From Burkholderia pyrrocinia (GTDB lineage Bacteria; Pseudomonadota; Gammaproteobacteria; Burkholderiales; Burkholderiaceae): 64,000 nt of DNA. A program made the position numbers and the translations under genes. The stretch is from the NCBI RefSeq assembly GCF_022809715.1, contig NZ_CP094459.1, positions 3,410,001 to 3,474,000 of the forward strand, given 5' to 3'. The notes under the pieces were generated by a model that had not been told where the DNA came from, searched no databases, and saw nothing but the letters and a program-made list of their open reading frames with translations. Shown here one piece after another: positions 7,880-16,916 of this stretch. Each line of letters starts with the position of its first letter. Position 1 is the first letter of the stretch.

Positions 7880-8839
7880 ATGGCATTGCCCACCGTCCTG
7901 CAGAACCTGACGCTGCCCGTCATCGCGTCGCCGATGTTCATCGTCAGCTACCCCGAACTCGTGCTCGCGCAATGCAAGGCGGGCATCGTCGGTTCGTTCC
8001 CCGCGCTCAACGCCCGTCCGGCCGAACTGCTCGACGAGTGGCTCACGCAGATCCAGTCGGAACTCGCCGACCACAAGGCGAAACACCCGGACGCGGTGAT
8101 CGGCCCGATCGCGGTCAACCAGATCGTCCACCAGTCGAACGCGCGGCTCGAACACGACGTGCGCGTATGCGTCGAGCACAAGGTGCCGATCTTCATCACG
8201 AGCCTGCGCGCGCCGGCGCGCGAGATCGTCGACGCGGTGCACAGCTACGGCGGCATCGTGCTGCACGACGTGATCAACCTGCGCCACGCTCAGAAGGCGC
8301 TCGAAGCCGGCGTCGACGGGCTGATCCTCGTCGCGGCCGGCGCGGGCGGCCACGCGGGCACGACGTCGCCGTTCGCGCTCGTCGGCGAGGTCCGCAAGAT
8401 CTTCGATGGTCCGATCGTGCTGTCCGGCTCGATCGCGAACGGCGGCTCGATCCTCGCCGCGCAGGCGATGGGCGCCGATTTCGCGTACATGGGCACGCGC
8501 TTCATCGCAACGCAGGAAGCGCACGCGATCGACGACTACAAGCACGCGATCCTGAACGCGAAATCGTCCGACATCATCTACACGAACCTCTTCACCGGCG
8601 TGCACGGCAACTACATCCGCGAGAGCATCGAGAAAGCCGGCCTCGATCCGGAAGCGCTGCCGGAATCCGACAAGACGAAGATGAATTTCGGCGGCGACAA
8701 GACGAAGGCGTGGAAGGACATCTGGGGCGCCGGCCAGGGCGTCGGGCTGATGGACGACCTGCCGACCGTGGGTGCGCTCGTCGAGCGCCTGAAGCGCGAG
8801 TACGACGACGCGAAGGCGCGGCTCGGCATCGCACGCTGA
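7880..8839 (+). CDS. Nitronate monooxygenase (2-nitropropane dioxygenase family)
   Basis: The 319-aa FMN-binding TIM-barrel protein belongs to the nitronate monooxygenase/NPD family, which oxidises alkyl nitronates such as propionate-3-nitronate. Visible motifs are PVIASPMFIVSYPELV at the N-terminus, GPIAVNQIV, HDVINLRHA, the flavin phosphate-binding VAAGAGGHAGTTSPFAL with the catalytic-type His, and IANGGSILAAQAMGADFAYMGTRF. The ATG at 7880 follows GGAGACTGGAGACATCAC; the frame is open 38 codons further up, but those residues are not family-like. Confidence 0.9.
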   Translation: MALPTVLQNLTLPVIASPMFIVSYPELVLAQCKAGIVGSFPALNARPAELLDEWLTQIQSELADHKAKHPDAVIGPIAVNQIVHQSNARLEHDVRVCVEHKVPIFITSLRAPAREIVDAVHSYGGIVLHDVINLRHAQKALEAGVDGLILVAAGAGGHAGTTSPFALVGEVRKIFDGPIVLSGSIANGGSILAAQAMGADFAYMGTRFIATQEAHAIDDYKHAILNAKSSDIIYTNLFTGVHGNYIRESIEKAGLDPEALPESDKTKMNFGGDKTKAWKDIWGAGQGVGLMDDLPTVGALVERLKREYDDAKARLGIAR

Positions 8840-8895
8840 CGGATGCGGCGGCCACAGCCGCCGCATCCGCCACCTCAAATTCCGTCGGACCAAAC

Positions 8896-8931
8896 AAAAA
8901 GCGCGAACCGCAGCGGTTCGCGCTTTTTGTT
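8896..8931. terminator. Strong bidirectional terminator
   Basis: A long stem (AAAAAGCGCGAACCG / CGGTTCGCGCTTTTT) with a 3-nt loop has A and T runs on both flanks. It lies between the convergent nitronate monooxygenase and LysR genes and would stop transcription from both sides. Confidence 0.9.
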
Positions 8932-8962
8932 TTCATCGCCCCGCCGCCGCGGGACACGCGGC

Positions 8963-9925
8963 TCAGCCCGCGCGCTTGATCCGCGTGATCGGCAGCACGC
9001 GCAGGCGCGACTCGATCGATGGGCACAGCGACTGGCCTTCGAAACGCGCCGCGAGGAAATCGACGAACGAACGCACCTTCGCGGATACGTGACGGCGGCT
9101 CGCGTACACCGCATAGATCGGCGCTTCGTGCGGCGGCACCGAATCGAGCAGCACCGGCACGAGCCGGCCGGATTCGATGTCGTCGCCGACCACCTCGGTG
9201 CCGAGCAGCGCGATGCCCGCGCCCGCGAGCACGGCCGCACGCAGCCCTTCGAGATGGTTCACGATCAGGTTGCCGTTGAGGGTCACGCGCGACGCGGCCG
9301 CCGCGTCGATCACGAGCGAGTCGAGCATCGTCGAATTCGAGTCGCGCCGCAGGTAGTTGTGGTGCGCGAGATCGGCGATCGTCGCGGGCGTGCCGTGCTT
9401 GTCGAGATACTCGGGCGACGCGACGAGCAGGATGTGCGCGGTCGCGATCTGCCGTGCGACCAGCGACGACGATTTCAATCCGTTCGGCGCCGCGCGCACC
9501 GCGACGTCGTAGCCTTCCTCGATCAGGTCGACCACGCGATCGGACAGCGTCATGTCGACGGTCACGTCCGGGAACCGGCCCGCGTAATCGGTGACGGCCT
9601 GCATCACGTGCCGCAGCCCGAACGCGGACAGCGACGTCACGCGCAGGCGGCCCTGCGGCACCACGCTCGCGGCGCCGACGGCCTGCCCGGCTTCGTCGAG
9701 TTCAGACAGCGCCTGCACGAGGCGCTCGTAGTATTCGCGTCCCGCCTCGGTAGGCGCGACGCGTCGTGTCGTGCGATGCAGCAGCCGCGCGCCGAGCTGC
9801 TGCTCGAGATGCATCACGTGCTTGCTCGCCATCGCAGCCGACATCTGCATGCGCTCGGCCGCGCCGACGAAGCTGCCCACTTCGACGACGTAGCGAAACA
9901 CATTCATGCTGACGAGGGTATCCAT
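8963..9925 (-). CDS. LysR family transcriptional regulator
   Basis: The 320-aa protein has a LysR N-terminal helix-turn-helix (FRYVVEVGSFVGAAERMQMS, HVMHLEQQLGARLLHRTTRRV) and a C-terminal substrate-binding domain (PQGRLRVTSLSAFG onward). The pattern of DNA-binding domain and 'LHRTTRRVAPTEAG' linker resembles the CrgA/DmlR-like subgroup. It ends at the shared terminator with the nitronate monooxygenase. No clear target gene is divergent from it; the adjacent porin is transcribed in the same direction upstream. Confidence 0.9.
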   Translation of the reverse strand: MDTLVSMNVFRYVVEVGSFVGAAERMQMSAAMASKHVMHLEQQLGARLLHRTTRRVAPTEAGREYYERLVQALSELDEAGQAVGAASVVPQGRLRVTSLSAFGLRHVMQAVTDYAGRFPDVTVDMTLSDRVVDLIEEGYDVAVRAAPNGLKSSSLVARQIATAHILLVASPEYLDKHGTPATIADLAHHNYLRRDSNSTMLDSLVIDAAAASRVTLNGNLIVNHLEGLRAAVLAGAGIALLGTEVVGDDIESGRLVPVLLDSVPPHEAPIYAVYASRRHVSAKVRSFVDFLAARFEGQSLCPSIESRLRVLPITRIKRAG

Positions 9926-10008
9926 CGAACTAGCTCGTAATGACGGGGGAATGGTCCAATTACGAGATAGGGTAACAAAGGCGAGGAAACAGAAAGGTCA
10001 ACAAAGGC

Positions 10009-10040
10009 AAAACGGCGCCGCGGGGAGGCGGCGCCGTTTC
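10009..10040 (-). terminator. Terminator of the first porin gene
   Basis: AACGGCGCCG (10011-10020) pairs with CGGCGCCGTT (10029-10038) around an 8-nt loop. On the minus strand the stem is followed by TTTTG. It is 70 nt downstream of the porin stop codon at 10110. Confidence 0.8.
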
Positions 10041-10109
10041 GGGCGGGAAAACATGCAGCCGGAACGCGCGATTTCCGCGCGCGTCCGGCGCGCCGATCGC
10101 GCGTGCGCG

Positions 10110-11186
10110 TCAGAACTTCGCGCGGATGCCTGCGCCGAACGTGTTGCCGGTCGACAGACCGCTGATGTGGTCGTTCATGTACGCGGCGTAGATATCCGTG
10201 CGCTTGGACAGCGGGTAGTCGTAGCCGACTGCCCAAGTCTGGCGCGTCTGGTCGAGGCCGCCTGCATCGCGCGAATATGCGTACGACGCCATCGCGTTGC
10301 CCACGCCGAGCGGCACCGACACGCCGCCCTGCGCGGTGTTCACGTGCCAGCTGCCCGCGACCTGGTCATTCTTCGTATACATGTACTGGCCGAACAGCTT
10401 CACGAGCTTCAGGTCGTAGGTCGCGCCGACCAGCGCGATGCCCTGGCTCTTCATCCCGGCGACGAGCGCGCTCAGGTCGCGCGGGCCGTTGTTGAAGTTC
10501 ACGTACTGATACATGGCAGTCGCCGCGAACGGGCCGTTCGCGTAGTTGAACTGCGCGCTCCACTTCTTCGAGCCGTTGTCGCCGGCCTGGTTGCCGAACG
10601 CGTACATCGCGCTGCCATTCAGTCCGCCGAACGAAGGCGACGTGTACGACACCGCGTTGTTCCAGCCCGAATCGCCGACCGCGCCCTGGTCGCTCGGATA
10701 GGTCGGGAACGTGCCGAGGCCGAGGAACACGTGGTACACCATCGGCGAGAAGGTGTACGAATCGTAGAACGGGTTGAACAGGATCGTCGACAGGAACAGG
10801 TGCGTCGTCAGGCGGCCTGCCGTCACCGTGCCGTACGGCGAGCTGATGCCGACGTACGCGTTGCGGGCGAAGAACGTGTCGCCCTGGAAGCGGCCGAACT
10901 GGCCGTTCTGCGCGCGGAAGAAGCTTTCCAGCGTGAAGATCGCCTTGTAGCCGTTGCCCAGATCCTCTGCGCCGTGCAGGCCCCAGTACGACGTCGACAT
11001 TCCGCCGCCCGACACGTTCCATGCGCGATCGCCGCCCGGGAACTTGGTTGCGCCGACCCATTCGTCTACCTGCCCGTAGAGCGACACGCTCGATTGCGCA
11101 TAAACGGGTGCGGCAGCCGCCGCACAGGCGGCTGCGGCGATCAGCTTGACGGACGTGCGCGACGCACGGCGAGCGAATGCTTTCAT
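10110..11186 (-). CDS. Gram-negative trimeric porin
   Basis: The 358-aa product is an outer-membrane general-diffusion porin of the Burkholderia/Neisseria type. It has a signal peptide of about 30 residues ending VYAQ, followed by the typical first strand SSVSLYGQVDEW, then a LGLHGAEDLGNGYKAIFTLES-like segment, the YVGISSPYGTVTAGR loop, and a C-terminal strand ending in Phe (FGAGIRAKF) as needed for outer-membrane assembly. The start MKAFARR is taken because the frame upstream is not signal-like. It is probably monocistronic, with its own terminator. Confidence 0.92.
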   Translation of the reverse strand: MKAFARRASRTSVKLIAAAACAAAAAPVYAQSSVSLYGQVDEWVGATKFPGGDRAWNVSGGGMSTSYWGLHGAEDLGNGYKAIFTLESFFRAQNGQFGRFQGDTFFARNAYVGISSPYGTVTAGRLTTHLFLSTILFNPFYDSYTFSPMVYHVFLGLGTFPTYPSDQGAVGDSGWNNAVSYTSPSFGGLNGSAMYAFGNQAGDNGSKKWSAQFNYANGPFAATAMYQYVNFNNGPRDLSALVAGMKSQGIALVGATYDLKLVKLFGQYMYTKNDQVAGSWHVNTAQGGVSVPLGVGNAMASYAYSRDAGGLDQTRQTWAVGYDYPLSKRTDIYAAYMNDHISGLSTGNTFGAGIRAKF

Positions 11187-11530
11187 GGGATCTCCAGGTT
11201 TTGTCGGATAGTCGATAAGTGGCGCGAGCGTTGTTTTTTGGAGCCGAGTGCTTGCGTCGTATGGGGCGCAGCCATCTTTACGGATCATTTGTCCGGTCAA
11301 AATTGCGCACACTTATTGCTGGTATAGCGCCAGCATTAACTTCGCGGAATCGATACGTGGCCGGATGCACCGCGGCGGCCCCGCGCGAAAGCGGTTGCGC
11401 GACGGGACGGCGGTGTGGCGCACGCGAGCCGGGCGCGAAAGATAGCGCAATGCGACGGGAAAATCAGCGGAAATCTGCGCGCGACTGTGGCGAATTCGCA
11501 TCAGCCGGCATAGGACGAGCGCGCGGGCGC
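11187..11530. other. Intergenic region, porin promoter area
   Basis: These 344 nt separate the porin start from the stop of the Gly-rich exported protein gene. The part near 11290-11330 is AT-richer and contains TTGACC on the minus strand near 11300, but no convincing matching -10. No gene was seen. Confidence 0.4.
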
Positions 11531-12025
11531 TCAGTTTCGGTAGAACGGGGAGAAATACGGCGAGTGCGAGGGCTCTTCCTGCGAACGGGGCGGCGGCATC
11601 GGACGGCCGCCGCGCTCCTCGTTGTAGCGCGCGACGTCGGCGCGGATCGAACCGGCGCGCAGCGGCACGTTGCCGCCGCCCGGCGGGCGCGGCATCTGGC
11701 GCGCGTCGGCGCTGATCGGGCGATACGGGCTTTGCGCGGCGTAATGACCGTACGACGGTGTCGGCCGCAGCCCCCAGCGGGAGCCGTAGCTGCTCACGCC
11801 GCCGGCGCGTGCACCGGCGGGGGGCGGAACGCGGCGCCAGACGGGCCCGCCACCGAACCCGCCGCCAGCCTGCTGACCATACGCGCGCATGTCGCCGCCA
11901 CCGAACCCGTGGCCGCCGAACCCATGACCGCCGTGTGGCGGCTGCGCGAGCGCAAGCGGCATCAACAGCGCGCCGAGCACGCCTGCCACCCATCGTCCGA
12001 TCTTCCGTTTCACACGTTCCGTCAT
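11531..12025 (-). CDS. Gly/Pro-rich exported protein, function unknown
   Basis: The 164-aa product has a signal peptide (basic start MTERVKRKIGRW, hydrophobic VAGVLGALLMPLALA, cleavage after ALA) followed by a low-complexity region with HGGHGFGGHGFGGGD repeats and a Pro/Arg/Tyr-rich tail ending YFSPFYRN. I recognise only that similar short Gly-rich exported proteins occur in Burkholderia; no enzymatic domain is visible. It may be an envelope or DNA-contacting structural protein, but this is a guess. Confidence 0.7.
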   Translation of the reverse strand: MTERVKRKIGRWVAGVLGALLMPLALAQPPHGGHGFGGHGFGGGDMRAYGQQAGGGFGGGPVWRRVPPPAGARAGGVSSYGSRWGLRPTPSYGHYAAQSPYRPISADARQMPRPPGGGNVPLRAGSIRADVARYNEERGGRPMPPPRSQEEPSHSPYFSPFYRN

Positions 12026-12146
12026 CGTTCAGTGCCTGTCCACGCCTGCCGCCGGCTCCTTTCGGCCGACGCAAGGCTTTCAGCAGTAATTTATGAGCGG
12101 CCCGAAACGGTGTCGAGCCAAAAAGTGTTAGGTCGCCGGCATCGGT

Positions 12147-12161
12147 GTAACACCATGTTAC
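12147..12161. repeat. Short inverted repeat in the 12026-12372 intergenic region
   Basis: GTAACA-CCA-TGTTAC is a perfect 6-3-6 inverted repeat in an otherwise featureless 347-nt gap between the divergent Gly-rich exported protein and SBF transporter genes. It could be an operator. The rest of the gap shows nothing I can name, although 12230-12300 is AT-rich and would suit a promoter. Confidence 0.3.
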
Positions 12162-12372
12162 TGCTAGGTTTTTTCACTTCAGGGCGCGAACGCGACAGAA
12201 CATTCTTCTGCCGTTTTGCGCATGGCCGGGGCAGGTGCGACAGCCGTTGCTGCATGCAATCGATTCATCAATCGATTCTCACAATGAATTTGTGTAGTGA
12301 ATGGCCAACCGGGACAATAGCGCCATCCGCGCGCGCGACGCGCGCCTCCGTCGTTTTCGAATCGAGTTCCCG

Positions 12373-13407
12373 ATGGCCCGTCCCCGTTTTCTTCCCGACA
12401 ACTTCACGCTCGCCCTGGTCGGCACCGTCGTGCTCGCGAGCCTCCTGCCGTGCCGCGGCCCGGCCGCCCACGCGTTCAACTGGGCGACCAACATCGCCGT
12501 CGGCCTGCTGTTCTTCCTGCACGGCGCGAAGCTGTCGCGGGAAGCCGTCGTTGCGGGCGCAACCCACTGGCGGCTGCACGCGGTCGTGCTGCTCAGCACG
12601 TTCGCGCTGTTCCCGCTGCTCGGCCTCGTGCTGAAACCCGTGCTGCAGCCGCTCGTCACGCCGGCGCTTTATGCGGGCGTGCTGTTTCTGTGCACGCTGC
12701 CGTCGACGGTCCAGTCGTCGATCGCGTTCACGTCGATCGCGAAGGGCAACGTGCCGGCCGCCGTGTGCGCGGCATCGGCGTCGAGCCTGCTCGGGATCTT
12801 CGTCACGCCGGCGCTCGTCGGGCTGATGATCACGTCGCAGTCGGCCGCCGCGGCGTCGGCGTGGAGCACCGTCGGCAGCATCGTGATGCAGCTGCTCGTG
12901 CCGTTCATCGCCGGCCAGTTGCTGCGGCCCGTGATCGGCGGCTGGATCGAACGCAACCGCGGCGTGCTGCGCTTCGTCGACCAGGGCTCGATCCTGCTCG
13001 TGGTCTACGTCGCGTTCAGCGAAGCCGTCAACGAGGGCCTGTGGCACCAGATTCCGGCGCGGGCGCTCGGCGGCCTGCTGGTCGTCAACCTCGTGCTGCT
13101 CGCGATCGCGCTGCTGCTGACCGCGTTCGTCAGCAAGCGGCTCGGCTTCAACCGGGCCGACCAGATCACGATCATCTTCTGCGGATCGAAGAAGAGCCTC
13201 GCGGCCGGCGTGCCGATGGCGAAGGTGATCTTCTCGGCGAACGCGGTCGGCGCGATCGTGCTGCCGCTGATGCTGTTCCACCAGATCCAGTTGATGGCGT
13301 GCGCGGCGCTCGCGCAGCGCTGGGGCGCGCGCGACACGAGCGGCGAGCGCGGCGGGCAGGACGGCGCGGCATCGAGACCCGGCGCGCTGAGCGCGGGCAA
13401 GCGGTGA
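12373..13407 (+). CDS. Bile acid:sodium symporter (SBF/BASS) family protein
   Basis: The 344-aa product has nine to ten hydrophobic helices and SBF-like (SBF_like, YfeH group) motifs: GLLFFLHGAKLSREA, the CTLPSTVQSSIAFTSIAKGNVPAA helix-break with paired polar residues, and FCGSKKSLAAGVPMAKVIF near the C-terminus. The family transports organic anions with sodium; the substrate here is unknown. The start at 12373 (MARPRFLPDNFTLAL) fits the family; an in-frame start at 12301 adds a charged, unlikely leader. The C-terminal 30 residues are low-complexity. A tandem repeat begins 43 nt after the stop. Confidence 0.85.
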   Translation: MARPRFLPDNFTLALVGTVVLASLLPCRGPAAHAFNWATNIAVGLLFFLHGAKLSREAVVAGATHWRLHAVVLLSTFALFPLLGLVLKPVLQPLVTPALYAGVLFLCTLPSTVQSSIAFTSIAKGNVPAAVCAASASSLLGIFVTPALVGLMITSQSAAAASAWSTVGSIVMQLLVPFIAGQLLRPVIGGWIERNRGVLRFVDQGSILLVVYVAFSEAVNEGLWHQIPARALGGLLVVNLVLLAIALLLTAFVSKRLGFNRADQITIIFCGSKKSLAAGVPMAKVIFSANAVGAIVLPLMLFHQIQLMACAALAQRWGARDTSGERGGQDGAASRPGALSAGKR

Positions 13408-13450
13408 CGGGTTGGGAGGCGGGACGGTCGCTGGATGGTGACCGCGCCGG

Positions 13451-13540
13451 CCTTCCGCCTTTCCGCCTTCCGCCTTCCGCCTTCCGCCTTCCCGCCTTCC
13501 CGCCTTCCCGCCTTCCCGCCTTCCCGCCTTCCCGCCTTCC
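13451..13540 (+). repeat. Tandem repeat of CCTTCCG/CCTTCCCG units
   Basis: The 90-nt array starts with five units of 7-8 nt (CCTTCCG, one CCTTTCCG, then three CCTTCCG), continues with six perfect CCTTCCCG octamers, and ends with a partial unit. It lies between the SBF transporter and the EAL-CBS-GGDEF gene. Such short perfect arrays usually vary in copy number between strains. It is strongly strand-biased (C/T on the plus strand). Confidence 0.95.
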
Positions 13541-13667
13541 AAACGCGCACCGGTGCGCGCCCGACGCGATGCACCATCAGCGCCCCTCGCGTCATGAAAT
13601 CTTCATTCAATTCCCCGCGAGCGCTGCCGTTAAGCCGGACGTCCCGTCGATTCGGCTGCCCTCGCCC

Positions 13668-15518
13668 ATGCCCGCGCTCCACCCCGACTCCGCTGCCGCC
13701 AGCATCACGCGCCTCATCGCGGATCGCGCGCTCGCCGCCGTTTTCCAGCCGATCGTCGATCTCGGGTCGGGGACGGTCGTCGGCTACGAAGGCCTGATAC
13801 GCGGCCCGCGCGGCACCGACCTCGAGCCGCCCGCCGCGCTGTTCGCGCAAGCCGCGCGCGAAGGCGCGACCATCGCGCTCGAACAGGCCGCCGCGCTCAC
13901 CTGCCTCGACGCGTTCGCGGCGCTCGGCTGCGACGGCAAGCTGTTCCTCAATTTCAGCGCAGGCACGATCCTGCAACTCGCCAGCGAACGCGAGCGCGCG
14001 TGCCAGTTCCTCGGCCGCGCGCGGGTCCGCGCCGAGCGCATCGTGATCGAGCTGACCGAGCAGAACGCGATACCGGATGTCGCGCAGATCGGGCCGGCGG
14101 TCGCGTCGCTGCGCGATGCGGGCATCCAGTTCGCGCTCGACGACTACGGCACCGCGAACGCGAGCATGAACCTGTGGCTGCGCCTGCATCCGGACGTCGT
14201 GAAGATCGACCGCTTCTTCATCCACGACATCGCGCGCGACCCGCTCAAGTTCGAGGCCGTGAGGGCGATGCAGCACTTCGCGCAGGCGAGCGGCGCGCAA
14301 CTGATCGCGGAAGGCATCGAGAACGAATGCGACCTGATCGTCGTGCGCGACATGGGGATCTGCTGCGTGCAGGGCTTCCTGCTCGGCCGGCCGGACGCGC
14401 AGCCGTCGCGGGTCGTCGCGCCGGCCGCGCGCGATGCGATCCGCGCGCCGCACATCGCGGTGTTTCCCGGCGCGACACGCACCGTGCGGCCGGCCGGCAC
14501 GATCGCCGCGAAGATGCTGGTCCCCGCGCCGGCCCTGCCGCGCGACGCGACCAGCAACGACGTGCTCGACCTGTTCAACCGGATGCCCGACCTGCACGCG
14601 GTCGCGCTCGTCGAACGCGGGCGGCCCGTCGCGCTCGTGAATCGCCGCGGCTTCATCGACCGCTTCGCGCTGCCGTATCACCGCGAGGTGTTCGGGAAGA
14701 AGCCGTGCCTGCAGTTCGCGAACGACGCGCCGCTGATGATCGACAACGCGACGACGTTCGAGCAGCTCGCGATGCTGCTCGCGAGCCACGACCAGCGCTA
14801 TCTCGCGGATGGCTTCGTGATCACCGAACACGGCCGCTACGTCGGGCTCGGCACCGGCGAGAGCCTCGTGCGCGCGGTGACCGAGATGCGCATCGAAGCC
14901 GCGCGCTACGCGAACCCGCTGACGTTCCTGCCCGGCAACATCCCGATCAGCGCGCATATCGACCGCCTGCTCCAGCGCGATGCCGGCTTTCATGCGTGCT
15001 ACGTCGACCTGAACCAGTTCAAGCCGTTCAACGACCAGTACGGCTATTGGCAGGGCGACGAAGTGCTGAAGTTCGCGGCGACGGTGCTGGCCGGCGTGTG
15101 CGACCCGCAGCGCGACTTTCTCGGGCACGTCGGCGGCGACGATTTCCTCGTGCTGTTCCAGCGCGACGACTGGCACGTGCGCGCGACCGACGCGATCGCG
15201 CGCTTCAACGACGGCGCGCAGCGCTTCTACACGCAGGCCGACCGGCAGGCAGGCGGGCTGCGCGGCGAGGACCGACACGGCAACCCGGCGTTCTTCGGCT
15301 TCGTGACGATGGCGATCGGCGCGGTCGGCGTGCCGGCCGGCGCGCATGGCGCGAAGCGCTACGGCAGCGACGAGATCGCGTCGGTCGCGGCACTCGCGAA
15401 GCGGCGCGCGAAACAGCAGCCGGGCGGGCTCGCGGTCGTCGATCTCGACGCGGGCCGCGCCGCGCTGCGCAATCGCGGCGAACTGCCGGCCGCAGCGGTG
15501 ACGGTGGCGGCGGACTGA
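13668..15518 (+). CDS. EAL-CBS-GGDEF domain protein (c-di-GMP phosphodiesterase candidate)
   Basis: The 616-aa protein has an N-terminal EAL domain (about 15-250), a CBS-pair-like middle (about 285-410) and a C-terminal GGDEF domain (about 425-590). EAL catalytic positions are kept: Glu41 in YEGLIRG, Asn95 in LNFS, Glu128 in IELTE, Asp158-Asp159 in LDDYG, Lys179 in VKIDRF, Glu215 in AEGIE and Gln235 in QGFLLGRP, so it should cleave c-di-GMP. The GGDEF signature is GGDDF (489-493), which makes cyclase activity doubtful and suggests a regulatory GTP-binding role. Start choice is uncertain: an in-frame ATG at 13569 also exists and neither has a strong ribosome site. Confidence 0.88.
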   Translation: MPALHPDSAAASITRLIADRALAAVFQPIVDLGSGTVVGYEGLIRGPRGTDLEPPAALFAQAAREGATIALEQAAALTCLDAFAALGCDGKLFLNFSAGTILQLASERERACQFLGRARVRAERIVIELTEQNAIPDVAQIGPAVASLRDAGIQFALDDYGTANASMNLWLRLHPDVVKIDRFFIHDIARDPLKFEAVRAMQHFAQASGAQLIAEGIENECDLIVVRDMGICCVQGFLLGRPDAQPSRVVAPAARDAIRAPHIAVFPGATRTVRPAGTIAAKMLVPAPALPRDATSNDVLDLFNRMPDLHAVALVERGRPVALVNRRGFIDRFALPYHREVFGKKPCLQFANDAPLMIDNATTFEQLAMLLASHDQRYLADGFVITEHGRYVGLGTGESLVRAVTEMRIEAARYANPLTFLPGNIPISAHIDRLLQRDAGFHACYVDLNQFKPFNDQYGYWQGDEVLKFAATVLAGVCDPQRDFLGHVGGDDFLVLFQRDDWHVRATDAIARFNDGAQRFYTQADRQAGGLRGEDRHGNPAFFGFVTMAIGAVGVPAGAHGAKRYGSDEIASVAALAKRRAKQQPGGLAVVDLDAGRAALRNRGELPAAAVTVAAD

Positions 15519-15896
15519 ACGGCGGGCAATCGTCGAGCGCGGATACGGCTGCGCTCCGGGCGACGGAGACGGGTGCCCGCCCGTCAACCAGCCGAATCGC
15601 TGCGCATCGGCTGCCGGCTGCCCGTACAGGTCGCCGGGCACGCTGCGCAGACGCTCGAAACAGCCCGTTTTCCAGCATATTCCCGCCCCTTTCCCGCCAG
15701 TCGCCCGCGCCGCCGGGTGCACGCACGACTACCTTGCCTTTTTCGCGTTTTGTTTAGTATTTTTAGTAACGGCGTTTTCGCAGATTAGCGCTTAAAAACC
15801 CGTTACTCACGGGTATTCCCCGGTTATCCGGCCCGAATTTCGCGATATGTTTTACTATACAATCGCTTTCACCCTAAACAAACCGAACCCCGAACG
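15519..15896. promoter_or_regulatory. Intergenic region with promoter of the LacI operon
   Basis: This 378-nt gap is GC-rich at first and becomes AT-rich after 15735. A TATACAAT sequence near 15856-15863 (within GTTTTACTATACAATCGC) is a good -10 candidate about 35 nt before the lacI-type gene. Near-direct repeats TTTAGTATTTTTAGTAA at about 15750 may be operator sequence for the regulator itself. No gene was seen. Confidence 0.4.
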
Positions 15897-16916
15897 ATGG
15901 GCACCACCATTCGCGATGTCGCGCGGGCGGCAGAGGTCTCGATCGGCACCGTCTCCCGCGCGCTGAAAAACCAGCCGGGCCTGTCGGAAGCAACGCGTGC
16001 GCGCATCGTCGAGATCGCGCAGCAGCTCGGCTACGATCCCGCGCAGTTGCGGCCGCGCATCCGCCGGCTCACCTTCCTGCTGCACCGCCAGCACAACCGC
16101 TTTCCCGCGAGCCCGTTCTTCTCGCACGTGCTGCACGGCGTCGAGGACGCATGTCGCGAGCGCGGCATCGTGCCGACGCTGCTCACGGTCGGCCCGAACG
16201 ACGACGTGCTGCGCCAGATGCGCCCGCACGCGCCCGACGCGATCGCGGTGGCCGGCTTCATCGAGCCCGAGACGATCGAGGCGCTCGCCGCGACCGGCCG
16301 GCCGCTGGTGCTGATCGACCTGTGGGCGCCCGGGCTGCGCTCGGTCAACATCGACAATGCGACGGGCGCCGCGCTCGCGATGCGCCACCTGCTCGCCACC
16401 GGGCGCTCGCGGATCGCGTTCATCGGCGGCTCGCCCGCGCACTACAGCATCGCGCAGCGCGCGATCGGCTACCGGCGCGCGTTCTTCGAGGCCGGGCGGC
16501 TGTTCGATCCCGCGTACGAAGTGACGATCGACGCGGGGCTCGATCCCGACACCGGCGCCGCGCGCGCGATGGAGCAATTGCTCGACGCGCCGGGCCCGCG
16601 CCCCGACGCCGTCTTCGCATACAACGACGCGGCCGCGCTGGCCGCGCAGCGCGTGTGCACCGCACGCGGCCTGCGGATTCCGGACGACATCGCGATCGTC
16701 GGCTTCGACAACATCCCGGCCGCCGCGCACGCGAGCCCGCCGCTCACGACGCTGTCGGTCGACAAGGAAGCGCTCGGCCGCCGCGGCGTCGAACTGCTGC
16801 TCGCCGAAGCGCCCGAGCGCACCGAGATCTCCCTGCCCGTCGAGCTGATCGTGCGGGCCAGCAGCCAGCCCGCCGGCTCTCCGGCACTCGATACCGCCAC
16901 GGTCACCGAATCATGA
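15897..16916 (+). CDS. LacI family transcriptional regulator of a sugar operon
   Basis: The 339-aa protein has the LacI N-terminal helix-turn-helix (TIRDVARAAEVSIGTVSRALKNQPGLSEATRARI) and a periplasmic-binding-protein-like sensor domain (SHVLHGVEDACRERG, DAVFAYNDAAALAAQRV, IAIVGFDNIPAAAHASPPLTT). Its stop overlaps the start of the AGE isomerase gene (ATGA), so it probably represses its own operon and responds to the sugar handled by the isomerase and kinase, perhaps mannose or a related hexose (inference). Confidence 0.93.
   Translation: MGTTIRDVARAAEVSIGTVSRALKNQPGLSEATRARIVEIAQQLGYDPAQLRPRIRRLTFLLHRQHNRFPASPFFSHVLHGVEDACRERGIVPTLLTVGPNDDVLRQMRPHAPDAIAVAGFIEPETIEALAATGRPLVLIDLWAPGLRSVNIDNATGAALAMRHLLATGRSRIAFIGGSPAHYSIAQRAIGYRRAFFEAGRLFDPAYEVTIDAGLDPDTGAARAMEQLLDAPGPRPDAVFAYNDAAALAAQRVCTARGLRIPDDIAIVGFDNIPAAAHASPPLTTLSVDKEALGRRGVELLLAEAPERTEISLPVELIVRASSQPAGSPALDTATVTES

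Noticed and set aside
13451..13540. Possible CRISPR array
   Set aside because: Units of 7-8 nt are contiguous with no spacers.
12450..15518. 1022-aa plus-strand frame joining the SBF region, tandem repeat and EAL gene
   Set aside because: The part before 13668 is antisense-like or out-of-frame sequence of the SBF gene; the real EAL protein starts at 13668 or 13569.
13005..15722. 905-aa minus-strand frame with KAGRREGGKA repeats
   Set aside because: The repeats are just the translated tandem DNA array, and the frame is antisense to the EAL gene.
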